64,000 nucleotides of DNA. It comes from Sphingobacterium spiritivorum ATCC 33861 (GTDB lineage: Bacteria > Bacteroidota > Bacteroidia > Sphingobacteriales > Sphingobacteriaceae). A program made the translations under genes and the position numbers. The stretch is taken from positions 186,001-250,000 of the forward strand of contig NZ_GL379774.1 in NCBI RefSeq assembly GCF_000143765.1, in the 5' to 3' direction. Under the pieces are notes generated by a model. The model worked only from the letters and a program-made list of their open reading frames with translations. It was not told the DNA's origin and made no database searches. Positions 27,850 to 36,248 of the stretch are shown here, piece after piece (the stretch's first letter is position 1; the number at the start of each line of letters is the position of its first letter).

Positions 27850-29223
27850 TTAGCTGACAGTTTTAAAGTTATTCTTTGCGTAAAATTTCAGTTCTATCAG
27901 ATCATTAGGAATAGGATTGCTATTCCAGTGGCGATGAATGGACAATGCCGTACCGATAGCTGTGGCTTGTGCCATAGAAGCTGCAAACACCTCCTGGTGT
28001 TCAAACTTTTCAGATAAAAGGCTCATATATATGGGGTTTTTACTGAAACCACCATCTACAAATATCCGATGAATATTTGTCTCATCCATTACTCTCTTTG
28101 TGGCGATATACTGAACCTCGACAATATCCATGATCAACTGATGATAAGCAGTTTCATAGTCCTCAAAGATACTCAAATCTCGTTCAGAAAAAGTCTTAAT
28201 TGAAAAACTTTTAACAGCATCCACAGACTTCAACTGCTTTATGGTCTTCCAGTTGGTCGTCACTGTTCTGAATTTGGCTGTAGATACCTGAAAATGGGCT
28301 GCAATCCTTTTGCTTTGCAATTCATGTTCATACCCGGCAAACAGACGGGATGCTTTCACCGGAGTTCCTTTATAACTCAGATAGAAAAGACAATCTGCCC
28401 GCAGCTCTTCTAAAGTAAGTTCACTGTGATTAAACGGATTGAATGAAATACTCCAGGTTCCGGTAGAAATCAGAATAAAAGGATCCTGAAAATTGAAGAG
28501 ATAAGGGATCAGAGCGGCAGAACTATCATGCAGTCCTGTCCCGATCACATACGGACTACCCGGAAATGCAGATTTGAAGACCTCGTCAGAGTTACAAATA
28601 GGTGCCATCTTATCGATGACACCATCTCTACTAACCCATCTATGATAACCGTTATCTTTAAAGTTCCACAACGTGGTGTGGCAACCTATACTTGTTCTGT
28701 CTGCGTAATATTGTCCGGACAACAAAAAACTCAGGTATTGTGGTAAATGCAGGGCATACTTAATTTTCTTAAAAATCCCGGGCTTCTCTTCCTTTATTCG
28801 GTAGAGCTGCAACCCCGAATTTAAACTTCCTAATGCAGGAGAAGCAGTTTCTTTAGAAAACGTTTCTTCCCCTCCATATTGGTCATATATTTTTTGTGCT
28901 AATGCGTCCGGATAATCCTTTAAGTAATTATATAAAGGTGTCAACGGCCGGCCATCTTCATCCAGGTAGACAAAACTTGCTCCGTAAGATGAAAAATTAA
29001 TAGCTTTTACCTCAAACTGAGGTTTACGGAATACTTCGTGCAACGAATCGAAAACAGCAAGTCTCAGGCTTTCCAGATTTTCACAGGGATCGCCATCTTC
29101 ATCTTCAGTTTCCAAAAACCGGGCAGACCGCTCAAATACTATCCTGTAATTCTCATCGAATAAGAACAGTTTTTTGTTCGTCTTACCCACATCAAATACG
29201 GCTATAACGGGTATGGGTTTCAT
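27850..29223 (-). CDS. rhaB: Rhamnulokinase, FGGY family
   Basis: A 457-residue FGGY carbohydrate kinase. The phosphate-1 loop is VIAVFDVGKTNKKLFLFDEN (about 6-25). Later come VIGTGLHDSSAALIPYL with the catalytic Asp of GLHDSSAAL, ISTGTWSISFNPF, and the adenosine motif MDETNIHRIFVDGGFSKNPI. It would phosphorylate L-rhamnulose to L-rhamnulose 1-phosphate in the cytoplasm. Position between rhaI and lldD in the rha operon supports rhamnulose over fuculose or xylulose. The sequence is more divergent from the enterobacterial RhaB than is usual, which is common in Bacteroidota. Confidence 0.85.
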   Translation of the reverse strand: MKPIPVIAVFDVGKTNKKLFLFDENYRIVFERSARFLETEDEDGDPCENLESLRLAVFDSLHEVFRKPQFEVKAINFSSYGASFVYLDEDGRPLTPLYNYLKDYPDALAQKIYDQYGGEETFSKETASPALGSLNSGLQLYRIKEEKPGIFKKIKYALHLPQYLSFLLSGQYYADRTSIGCHTTLWNFKDNGYHRWVSRDGVIDKMAPICNSDEVFKSAFPGSPYVIGTGLHDSSAALIPYLFNFQDPFILISTGTWSISFNPFNHSELTLEELRADCLFYLSYKGTPVKASRLFAGYEHELQSKRIAAHFQVSTAKFRTVTTNWKTIKQLKSVDAVKSFSIKTFSERDLSIFEDYETAYHQLIMDIVEVQYIATKRVMDETNIHRIFVDGGFSKNPIYMSLLSEKFEHQEVFAASMAQATAIGTALSIHRHWNSNPIPNDLIELKFYAKNNFKTVS

Positions 29224-29250
29224 ACAGTTGAGTTTATGAAATTACTGCTT

Positions 29251-30525
29251 TTACAACCCTGTAGCAACACTGGCAGTACCGCGTTCTTGTGTCAGGATAT
29301 TACGAACCCCCAATTGACGATATAATTCAACCGGATTCAATGCACCGCCCTCACGGAGTCTGGATTCGGCAACAATACTTCTGACATCTGTACGGAATGC
29401 ATCCTGCAGAATCTCCTGAGCCTTTACAACATCATTCTGTTGCTGTGCTTCTTTCAGCGCCGCACGATCTACTAACAAGGCCTGAGCGTATGCAATCTTA
29501 ATCGCCTCTACAGACTGCAGCAAATCCACCAGGGGATCTTTTTGATTATGTGATGCATCGATCATCCAGCCTAAACCAGTGGCATGATCCATACCTCTCG
29601 CATCCATACCTTCGACCAGTTCATTGAAAATCAAAAACAGCTGATAGGGTTTTATACTTCCGGCTGTCAGATCATCATCTGCATATTTGGAATCGTTGAA
29701 ATGAAAACCGCCCAATTTACCTTCCATTAACAGCAGAGATACGATCTGCTCGATATTAGCATTGGGCAGATGATGTCCCAGATCTACTAATGTATAGGCC
29801 TGATCACCCAATTTATTGGCCAATAGCAGAGATTGTCCCCAATCTGCAATAGTGGTGGAATAGAAAAACGGCTCGAAACCTTTGTATTCTACAAACAGCT
29901 TCCAGTCTGACGGAAGATGCTTGTAGATTTCTTTCAATGAAGAAAGTGTATTTTGAAATGCTTCTCTAAAGTTCAACTGTCCCGGAAATGATGATCCGTC
30001 GGCCAGCCACACAGTCAGAGCTTTCGATCCTAATGCAATACCATGACGGATCACTTCCACATTATGATCAATAGCCTGCTGCCGTACATGGGGATCTACA
30101 TGATGAAGAGAACCAAATTTGTAACTGTATTTCTGGTCTTTCTGATCCTGAAACGTATTGGAATTAACTGCATCAAACACCAGTCCGTGATAACTTGCCA
30201 GCTGTTTGATCGCTTCCGCATCCTGCGGAATATCCCATGGAATATGTAAAGAAATAGCTCCGCTCGAACGGTTCAGTTTATGCAATAATCCCACATCTTC
30301 GATTTTCTGTTCCAGTGTCCCTGGCTCTCCCTGTCCGGAGAAACGTCCAAAACGGGTACCACCTGTGCCTAAAGCCCAGCTTGGAATAGCGATCTGAAAG
30401 ACACCTAATTTTTGTAATATTTCTTCCGTATTGGAAAGGGTCTCGGCTAAAAATGTAAACCTGCGTTTATGTGCATCCAGATGCAGGTTATTATATTCCT
30501 CTATTAAACTATCTTTAATTAACAT
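29251..30525 (-). CDS. rhaI: L-rhamnose isomerase, RhaI type
   Basis: A 424-residue TIM-barrel sugar isomerase of the Pseudomonas stutzeri RhaI kind, not the E. coli RhaA kind. It interconverts L-rhamnose and L-rhamnulose with divalent metal. Recognisable stretches: FQIAIPSWALGTGGTRFGRF near residues 43-62, KLFVEYKGFEPFFYSTTIAD (Glu metal ligand), YTLVDLGHHLPNANIEQIVS (Asp/His ligands), GGFHFNDSKYADDDLTAGSI, and GMDHATGLGWMIDASHNQKD. It lies 27 bp before rhaB. About 94 bp separate it from rhaEW; that gap holds a hairpin and a candidate GntR site. Confidence 0.93.
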   Translation of the reverse strand: MLIKDSLIEEYNNLHLDAHKRRFTFLAETLSNTEEILQKLGVFQIAIPSWALGTGGTRFGRFSGQGEPGTLEQKIEDVGLLHKLNRSSGAISLHIPWDIPQDAEAIKQLASYHGLVFDAVNSNTFQDQKDQKYSYKFGSLHHVDPHVRQQAIDHNVEVIRHGIALGSKALTVWLADGSSFPGQLNFREAFQNTLSSLKEIYKHLPSDWKLFVEYKGFEPFFYSTTIADWGQSLLLANKLGDQAYTLVDLGHHLPNANIEQIVSLLLMEGKLGGFHFNDSKYADDDLTAGSIKPYQLFLIFNELVEGMDARGMDHATGLGWMIDASHNQKDPLVDLLQSVEAIKIAYAQALLVDRAALKEAQQQNDVVKAQEILQDAFRTDVRSIVAESRLREGGALNPVELYRQLGVRNILTQERGTASVATGL

Positions 30526-30553
30526 GGTTCGGTTTGTTTGTTTATAATCAGTA

Positions 30554-30570
30554 ATTCTTGCAAAATCAAA
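30554..30570 (-). promoter_or_regulatory. Candidate GntR-regulator site upstream of rhaI
   Basis: On the minus strand this reads TTTGATTTTGCAAGAAT. It shares TTGATTTTG with the palindrome at 9902-9918 and with 33981-33997, matching the first at 13 of 17 positions. It is less symmetric than the other two, so it is the weakest of the three. Confidence 0.35.
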
Positions 30571-30577
30571 TATATTA

Positions 30578-30608
30578 AAGGATTCTCATACCTCTCCCCC
30601 GAATCCTT
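30578..30608 (-). other. Small hairpin in the rhaEW-rhaI gap
   Basis: Arms AAGGATTC (30578-30585) and GAATCCTT (30601-30608) form an 8-bp stem with a 15-nt loop just after the rhaEW stop. On the minus strand it is followed by an AT-rich stretch without a real T run, so it may be an RNA-processing or partial attenuation site. Confidence 0.4.
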
Positions 30609-30619
30609 GAATGTCATAC

Positions 30620-32728
30620 TTATCTTACAAATGCCATAGCGACTCCCCCGTCGACATTAAGCACATTACCGGTAGATTTGTTCAGTAAGCCTCCTGCGAA
30701 AGCAAAACAGGCATTGGCAATATCTTCCGGAAGAATAATTTCTTTTAACAGGGTACGGTTTGCATAGTACGCTGGCAATTCAGCCACCGTAATCCCGTAT
30801 GCTTTCGCGCGACCTTCTGCCCAACCGTTCGCCCAGATATTACTATCAGAAATAACGGCATCCGGATTGACCACATTGACACGGATACCAGCCGATCCAA
30901 GTTCAGCTGCATTTAAGCGGCTCAGATGAAGCTGTGCTGATTTGGCACTTCCATATCCCGCATTATTCGGTCCGCTTACCAAAGCATTTTTACTTACAAT
31001 ATTGATAATATCACCACCAATAGCCTGCTTTTTCATTGTTTTGACAGCTTCCCGGGTTACAAAAAACTGTCCTTTGACCAATACATTATACAATAGATCC
31101 CAGTCTTTCTCTGTATGGTCTTCTATAGTTTTGGAAATAGACAAACCTGCATTATTCACAACAATATCTACTCCTCCGAATGCCAGTGCACACTGACTCA
31201 ATGCCTGTTCAATCTGATCTTCACGTGTCACATCCAGGACTACTGTCGCAAAAGCATCTTTTCCGTATGTAGATTGGAATTCTTCAGCAACAGCCTCCAA
31301 ACGCTCTGCATTCATGTCGTTGAGCACGACAACAGCGCCTTCATTGACAAATTTCTTAGCTATAGCTTTACCTATTCCACCGGCACTGCCAGTCACCAAA
31401 GCGATTTTACCCGATAGTGCTTTAGGCTTCGGCATACGTTGTAATTTCGCTTCTTCCAGCAACCAGTATTCGATATTGAATGCTTCCTGACGCGGCAGAG
31501 AAGTATATGATGAAATTGCTTCCGCTCCTTTCATCACATTGATCGCATTGATGTAAAACTCAGCGGCTACCCGTGCAGTCTGCTTATCCTTTGAAAATGA
31601 AAACATACCTACGCCCGGGTAAAGTATAATTACCGGATTTTCATCGCGTATGGCCGGACTGTTTGGATGTTTGCAGGATTCATAATAAGCAGTATACATT
31701 GCTCTGTAAGCTTCAAAAGCCGGAGCAAGCCGTGCCTTGAGAGCCTCTGTATCGGACAGATCTTCATCTTTTCCCAAATCCAGTACCAGAGGTGAAATTT
31801 TAGTGCGTAAAAAATGATCGGGACAGCTTGTACCTAACGGTGCAAGACGTTTCAGATCATTGGAGTTTATAAATTCGAGTACACGGTCATCATCTGTAAA
31901 ATGGCCGATCATATGGCGTTTACTCGAACAGAATCCTCTTAATACCGGCGCCAGTTTTGCAGCTTGTCTGACACGTTCTTCCGCAGCCAGACTTTCTATT
32001 TGCTGACCTCCGAATACAGGTCCTTTTTTACCAAAATTATCTTCTAAATAAGCTGCACAACGCTCAATAACATCTAAGGTATTGACATAACTTTCATAGG
32101 CTGTATCTCCCCAGGTAAATAACCCATGAGAACCTAACATAATACCGCGTATTGAAGGATTCTTATCCAGACATTCTTTCAGCTGAAGGCCCAGATCAAA
32201 TCCTGGTTTTTGCCAGTCCACCCAGCCAATAGTGCCGTCAAACAATTCCTGTGTGATCCTTTCACCATCTTTGGCTGCAGCTATTGCTATAGCTGCATCA
32301 GGATGTAAGTGATCGATATGTTTGAACGGAAGAAATCCATGCAACGGTGTATCGATAGAAGGCGCTTTAGACGCCAGATCATAAATACAGTGATTGAACA
32401 GCTCTACCATCTCATCCTCATGTTCGATACCCCGGTATACACTCTTCAATCCTCTCAGTCGTTCTACATATAAAGCGGCAAGACCACTTTTAGTCAATGT
32501 GCCAATATCACCTCCCGAACCTTTGATCCACATGACCTCTGTTGCAGATCCTGTTAACGGATCATTCACGACGACTTTACATGAGGTATTCCCTCCCCCA
32601 TAGTTGGTAATTCTAAGATCGGATCCTAATAAATTGGAACGATACAGTAATAATCCAACTTCATCTCCTTCCAAAGATTTAGCCTTTTCATCATCCCACA
32701 AGTAATTAACGTGCTTATATGTTTTCAC
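30620..32728 (-). CDS. rhaEW: Bifunctional rhamnulose-1-phosphate aldolase / L-lactaldehyde dehydrogenase
   Basis: A 702-residue fusion. Residues about 1-420 are a class II aldolase/adducin domain (NYGGGNTSCKVVV, MWIKGSGGDIGTLTKSGLAA, ASKAPSIDTPLHGFLPFKHI with metal His, GSHGLFTWGDTAYES). Residues about 430-702 are a short-chain dehydrogenase with ALVTGSAGGIGKAIAKKF for NAD, NNAGLS, and the YGSAKSA catalytic Tyr-x3-Lys. It cleaves rhamnulose 1-phosphate to DHAP and L-lactaldehyde, then oxidises the aldehyde to L-lactate. The fusion is the known Bacteroidota/Actinobacteria-type rhamnose enzyme, often annotated 'bifunctional aldolase/short-chain dehydrogenase'. It lies 24 bp after rhaT. Confidence 0.93.
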   Translation of the reverse strand: MKTYKHVNYLWDDEKAKSLEGDEVGLLLYRSNLLGSDLRITNYGGGNTSCKVVVNDPLTGSATEVMWIKGSGGDIGTLTKSGLAALYVERLRGLKSVYRGIEHEDEMVELFNHCIYDLASKAPSIDTPLHGFLPFKHIDHLHPDAAIAIAAAKDGERITQELFDGTIGWVDWQKPGFDLGLQLKECLDKNPSIRGIMLGSHGLFTWGDTAYESYVNTLDVIERCAAYLEDNFGKKGPVFGGQQIESLAAEERVRQAAKLAPVLRGFCSSKRHMIGHFTDDDRVLEFINSNDLKRLAPLGTSCPDHFLRTKISPLVLDLGKDEDLSDTEALKARLAPAFEAYRAMYTAYYESCKHPNSPAIRDENPVIILYPGVGMFSFSKDKQTARVAAEFYINAINVMKGAEAISSYTSLPRQEAFNIEYWLLEEAKLQRMPKPKALSGKIALVTGSAGGIGKAIAKKFVNEGAVVVLNDMNAERLEAVAEEFQSTYGKDAFATVVLDVTREDQIEQALSQCALAFGGVDIVVNNAGLSISKTIEDHTEKDWDLLYNVLVKGQFFVTREAVKTMKKQAIGGDIINIVSKNALVSGPNNAGYGSAKSAQLHLSRLNAAELGSAGIRVNVVNPDAVISDSNIWANGWAEGRAKAYGITVAELPAYYANRTLLKEIILPEDIANACFAFAGGLLNKSTGNVLNVDGGVAMAFVR

Positions 32729-32751
32729 CTTTTATATATTTTTTATAGTTA

Positions 32752-33825
32752 TTATTCTAAAGTTTTAGCAAATCCAACGATACAGATCGACAGGATTATA
32801 GTCACAATACCTGCAATAATAGCGCGGTAAGTAGGTTTACTGACACCTTTCCATTCTTTCAGAATAACGCCCCATGCGTTAGAAATAAGAATGATAAATG
32901 CCATATGCAGTATCCAGGAGCTGGCTCCGTTACCCAATCTGCTTTCTCCCATCCCATAGAAGAAAAACTGCAGATACCAGGTTGTACCGGCCAGTGCACA
33001 CAACAGCAGATTTTTGCCAAGCGGTGCTGAGGATTTCGTATAATCAGAAAATGTTTTATTTCTGGCCAACAGATACAGACACCATATAAAATTGGTAGTA
33101 AAACCGCCCCATAGAATAACGATATACGTCACATTATTCTGGTAGAGGAATTCTCCCTGACCGGGATTTGCAGCTTTCCAAAGTTGATTGGCCACATCGG
33201 CCATAGGTTTACCCGCTTCGATTCCAAAGTTGAAACATGCACTCAGAATTCCGGAAACAATAGCGACCGTAATTCCTAAGCCAAATTTGTATTCAGACTG
33301 TACAGCCCCCGACAGATTCATCAGCCCTTTTTCTTTTAATACTCCCGCTCTGCCACAGAGATAAATACCCACGATACAGATCAAAAGTCCGATCATTACA
33401 CAAATCCCTGAATTGGTAGTAAAAAAGAAATCGATGCCATGTTTGCCCGGAACAGAATTAAAGAAGTAATAGATCGAAGGCATCAGTGCTCCGAATACCA
33501 TACTCAGTCCCAATATAATACTGCTGCCCAGAGATACGCCCAGATAGCGTACTCCAAGACCGTACGTCAGTCCGCCAATTCCCCACAGCAACCCAAATAA
33601 ATAGGTATAGCCGATAATCGAAGAAGACGTGTCAGTGATAATCTTAAAAAAGTTAGGAATTGTCAGATAAGCGGCTACAGGTGGTACAAGTACCCAGGAA
33701 AATATTCCTCCGAGGATCCACATCGCCTCCCAGGACCATCCTTTGACCCGCTTATAGGGTACATAAAAACTCCCGGACGCAAATCCGCCAATAAAATGAA
33801 AAAAAACACCGGCTATCCAGCTCAT
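32752..33825 (-). CDS. rhaT: L-rhamnose/proton symporter RhaT
   Basis: About 357 residues with ten predicted membrane helices. The ATG at 33825 is preferred because the protein then begins MSWIAGVFFHFIGGFASGSF, aligning with the RhaT start, and continues VPYKRVKGWSWEAMWILGG as in E. coli RhaT. An upstream in-frame ATG at 33867 adds 14 polar residues with no family match. Further family stretches are GLLWGIGGLTYGLGVRYLG and GTTWYLQFFFYGMGESRLG. It is the first gene of the rha operon, moving rhamnose released in the periplasm across the inner membrane. Confidence 0.93.
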   Translation of the reverse strand: MSWIAGVFFHFIGGFASGSFYVPYKRVKGWSWEAMWILGGIFSWVLVPPVAAYLTIPNFFKIITDTSSSIIGYTYLFGLLWGIGGLTYGLGVRYLGVSLGSSIILGLSMVFGALMPSIYYFFNSVPGKHGIDFFFTTNSGICVMIGLLICIVGIYLCGRAGVLKEKGLMNLSGAVQSEYKFGLGITVAIVSGILSACFNFGIEAGKPMADVANQLWKAANPGQGEFLYQNNVTYIVILWGGFTTNFIWCLYLLARNKTFSDYTKSSAPLGKNLLLCALAGTTWYLQFFFYGMGESRLGNGASSWILHMAFIILISNAWGVILKEWKGVSKPTYRAIIAGIVTIILSICIVGFAKTLE

Positions 33826-33980
33826 ACAATTTATAGGGTTATATTTGATATTATTTAGATACCGCAAATTATAACTTTTTACTTCGCGAACTGTTATGCG
33901 CTGTCATGTATGTTCTAAAAGTACAAATGCAAAGTACTGCTGAGAAAAAGGTATATCGGAAAAAGCAAAATAATGCTTCT

Positions 33981-33997
33981 CTTGATTTTGAATTAAG
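33981..33997. promoter_or_regulatory. Candidate GntR-regulator operator in the rhaT promoter region
   Basis: CTTGATTTTGAATTAAG is an imperfect palindrome (6 of 7 arm pairs around TTG) and matches the reverse complement of 9902-9918 at 14 of 17 positions. It lies about 155 bp upstream of the rhaT start and about 100 bp upstream of the divergent gene at 34099, so it could act on either. Confidence 0.45.
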
Positions 33998-34098
33998 GTT
34001 TATTGATTTATTTGTATATTAGTAGCAATCGCAACTAAATATAGGCGTCATCTTTACCAAATATGAATATGAAACTTATCTATAACACAACAGATTGT

Positions 34099-34719
34099 AT
34101 GAATTTCAAAAAACTATTTTGTTATATTTCGGCAACTCTACTTTTTGCCATTCTATCTTTCCCGTCGGGGAGTACCGCTCAGACCTCTGCTTTTAAATAC
34201 AGTAATGACGGATTAAAAAAAGGGACGATAGAAAGTCAGTTTCAACACCTCAACTATATTTCCCGCACACAGGATCCTTACAAACTGATAAGGAAAGAAA
34301 ATCTTGATATCATCAAGAAAAATGTACAGGACAGTATTGCCCGCCTTTCACAGGAAATCAACACGTTAAAATCTTCTTCTACCAATTTTGCATCCAGTAC
34401 CAAAGCCCTCCAGGACTCTGTAAAAAATGTATCACAGGAACTGGAAAAAGAACGATCAAAAACAGATAGCATCTCTTTTATCGGCATACCTTTCTCCAAA
34501 GCCACCTATCATACTATGGTGTGGGCAATTATAATTGTATTGGCTTTGTTATTCCTGATCACGCTGGCTTCATTCAGAAAAGCAAAAGTAGATACGGTAG
34601 ACCACAAAAAGACCACAGATCAATTGCAGGATGAATTGCAGACACTGCGTAAAAAATCAATGGAAAATGAACAGAAATTACGCCGTCAGTTACAGGACGA
34701 GATAAATAAAAGAGTATAA
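34099..34719 (+). CDS. Exported coiled-coil protein with one C-terminal membrane helix, function unknown
   Basis: About 206 residues from the ATG at 34099, which opens into a signal peptide (MNFKKLFCYISATLLFAILS, cleaved near STAQ); an ATG at 34063 adds 12 polar residues. The mature part has a helical coiled-coil stretch (about 70-125), one membrane helix (YHTMVWAIIIVLALLFLITL, about 136-155), then a basic cytoplasmic coiled coil to the end. Similar Bacteroidota proteins are sometimes labelled tRNA (guanine-N1)-methyltransferase, but no SAM-binding motif is visible and that label is not justified. It is divergent from rhaT and has its own terminator, so it is probably unrelated to rhamnose use. 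Confidence 0.75.
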   Translation: MNFKKLFCYISATLLFAILSFPSGSTAQTSAFKYSNDGLKKGTIESQFQHLNYISRTQDPYKLIRKENLDIIKKNVQDSIARLSQEINTLKSSSTNFASSTKALQDSVKNVSQELEKERSKTDSISFIGIPFSKATYHTMVWAIIIVLALLFLITLASFRKAKVDTVDHKKTTDQLQDELQTLRKKSMENEQKLRRQLQDEINKRV

Positions 34720-34745
34720 AAAAAGCGGGTTAACCCGCTTTTTTT
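34718..34745. terminator. Bidirectional terminator between convergent genes
   Basis: A near-complete palindrome, seven A, GCGGG, TTAA centre, CCCGC, seven T, lies at the stop of the coiled-coil gene and 28 bp from the stop of the convergent SusD gene. The A/T tails on both sides let it serve both strands. Confidence 0.9.
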
Positions 34746-34772
34746 ATACTCTCTATCCTTTATTATTCAGAG

Positions 34773-36143
34773 TTAATATCCCGGATTTTGTGTAAGTCCT
34801 GTCCCTAAAGCGATCTGAGCGGAAGGAATCGGATACAAAAGGTATCTTTCATCAGTCAGTGTATCATATTTTCTAAGAGCCAGCTTTGTCCGGCTATAAT
34901 CAAACCAGGTTTCTCCTTCAAACATAAGCTCCTTTTCCTTTTCTTCCTGCACAGCTGTAATAAATGCTTCCAGATTGCTATAGGTGCTAATGGGCACAGT
35001 GACACCTGCACGATCCTGCACAGCTTTTAGCGAATTGTACGCAGCGGTACTGACACTATTATCTACCCTTGCCTGAGCTTCTGCATGGATTAAGTAAATT
35101 TCAGCAAGACGAATCACCGTCAGATTCTGACTTGCAGGAGAGAAATTCGGGAACTTGCCCATAAAATAATTATTCTTGCTTCCCTTTTTTACAGTGAAAG
35201 CTCTCCGCTTGTCCTGCGGACTGTATAAATCCTGAATAGTAGAATCTTTAGCAAAAAACAATACACTGGCATTATCGTTGGCCACTGCAGCAAGCGGGTT
35301 TGTGGCCTGATCATCAAATTGAATCTCAAAAATAGCCTCATTCGTATTTTGTGTTGTCCAGATTGTACTGAAATCTGTTACTAAACCAAATCCGGCTGTC
35401 GTGATGATTTCATTAGCGAGATCTGCAGCTTTCTTATAATCATTCGTAAAAGCGGCCTGATATAAATATACCTTTGCCAGTAAAGCTTTAGCTGCCCAAT
35501 AAGAAGCTCTTCCTTTGGCAGCATCACCGGTGTTAGGATTAGCCTGAGGAAGCGCAGCAACAGCCTCTGTTAAATCGTTAACAATCTGTGTATAGATTGC
35601 TTCTTTTCCGGATTCGGGAATATCAAAATTATCACCTTCTTTAGTATAGGTCAGCTTTAAGGGAACTTTATTAAAAGCCCGAACCAGAAAAAAGTAATTC
35701 AATGCCCTGATAAATTTAGCTTCACCAACGAATATATTTTTCTTCTCCCCGGTTATCATGGCAGGAGTCATGTTCGGAACTTCTTCAATAATTTGGTTAG
35801 CTGCATTTATAGTCGCATAGACCGCCTGCCACATGTTGGCCGTCCAGGGGTTTATAGCCTGTATCTTATGTTCTGCAAAATTCTGATACTCGGGGAAACT
35901 CGCAGAATGTCTGACATGTCCCGCCGAAAATTCCGGAACGATTACGATCGACTGACCAAATGAAAAGGAATTCATCATCGTACGGTAAGCACCTAAAACA
36001 GCGGCATTTGCATTGGTCTCCGAATTAAAAAACTGATCCTGTGCGATCTGCCCCATCGGGTCACGATCTAAAAATTTATTACACGATGTACTCAAAGTGA
36101 CTATCATCGTAACCAAACAGATTAATATTATTTTATTTTTCAT
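34773..36143 (-). CDS. SusD/RagB-family outer-membrane lipoprotein (second pair)
   Basis: About 456 residues from the ATG at 36143 (MKNKIILICLVTMIVTLSTS followed by lipid Cys; ATGs at 36146 and 36161 add up to six residues). SusD landmarks: CNKFLDRDPMGQ, FIRALNYFFLVRAFNKVPL, IRLAEIYLIHAEAQAR, and EKEKELMFEGETWFDYSRTK near the end, finishing NPGY. It is the usual partner of the SusC gene upstream, from which it is separated by about 105 bp. No polysaccharide enzymes are next to this pair, so the substrate cannot be read from context. Confidence 0.93.
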   Translation of the reverse strand: MKNKIILICLVTMIVTLSTSCNKFLDRDPMGQIAQDQFFNSETNANAAVLGAYRTMMNSFSFGQSIVIVPEFSAGHVRHSASFPEYQNFAEHKIQAINPWTANMWQAVYATINAANQIIEEVPNMTPAMITGEKKNIFVGEAKFIRALNYFFLVRAFNKVPLKLTYTKEGDNFDIPESGKEAIYTQIVNDLTEAVAALPQANPNTGDAAKGRASYWAAKALLAKVYLYQAAFTNDYKKAADLANEIITTAGFGLVTDFSTIWTTQNTNEAIFEIQFDDQATNPLAAVANDNASVLFFAKDSTIQDLYSPQDKRRAFTVKKGSKNNYFMGKFPNFSPASQNLTVIRLAEIYLIHAEAQARVDNSVSTAAYNSLKAVQDRAGVTVPISTYSNLEAFITAVQEEKEKELMFEGETWFDYSRTKLALRKYDTLTDERYLLYPIPSAQIALGTGLTQNPGY

Positions 36144-36248
36144 CATTATACTTTTTGTCAAAATCTATCGCAGTCATATTTTCGGCACTCCGCCAGGATC
36201 GTTGCCGGCTTTGAACTGCGATGATTTCAGGTTTACAGCTTTCGGAAA

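Noticed and set aside
33826..34098. A replication-related strand switch where minus-strand genes give way to plus-strand genes
   Set aside because: One local change of gene direction is ordinary, and minus-strand genes resume at 34.8 kb and 62 kb.
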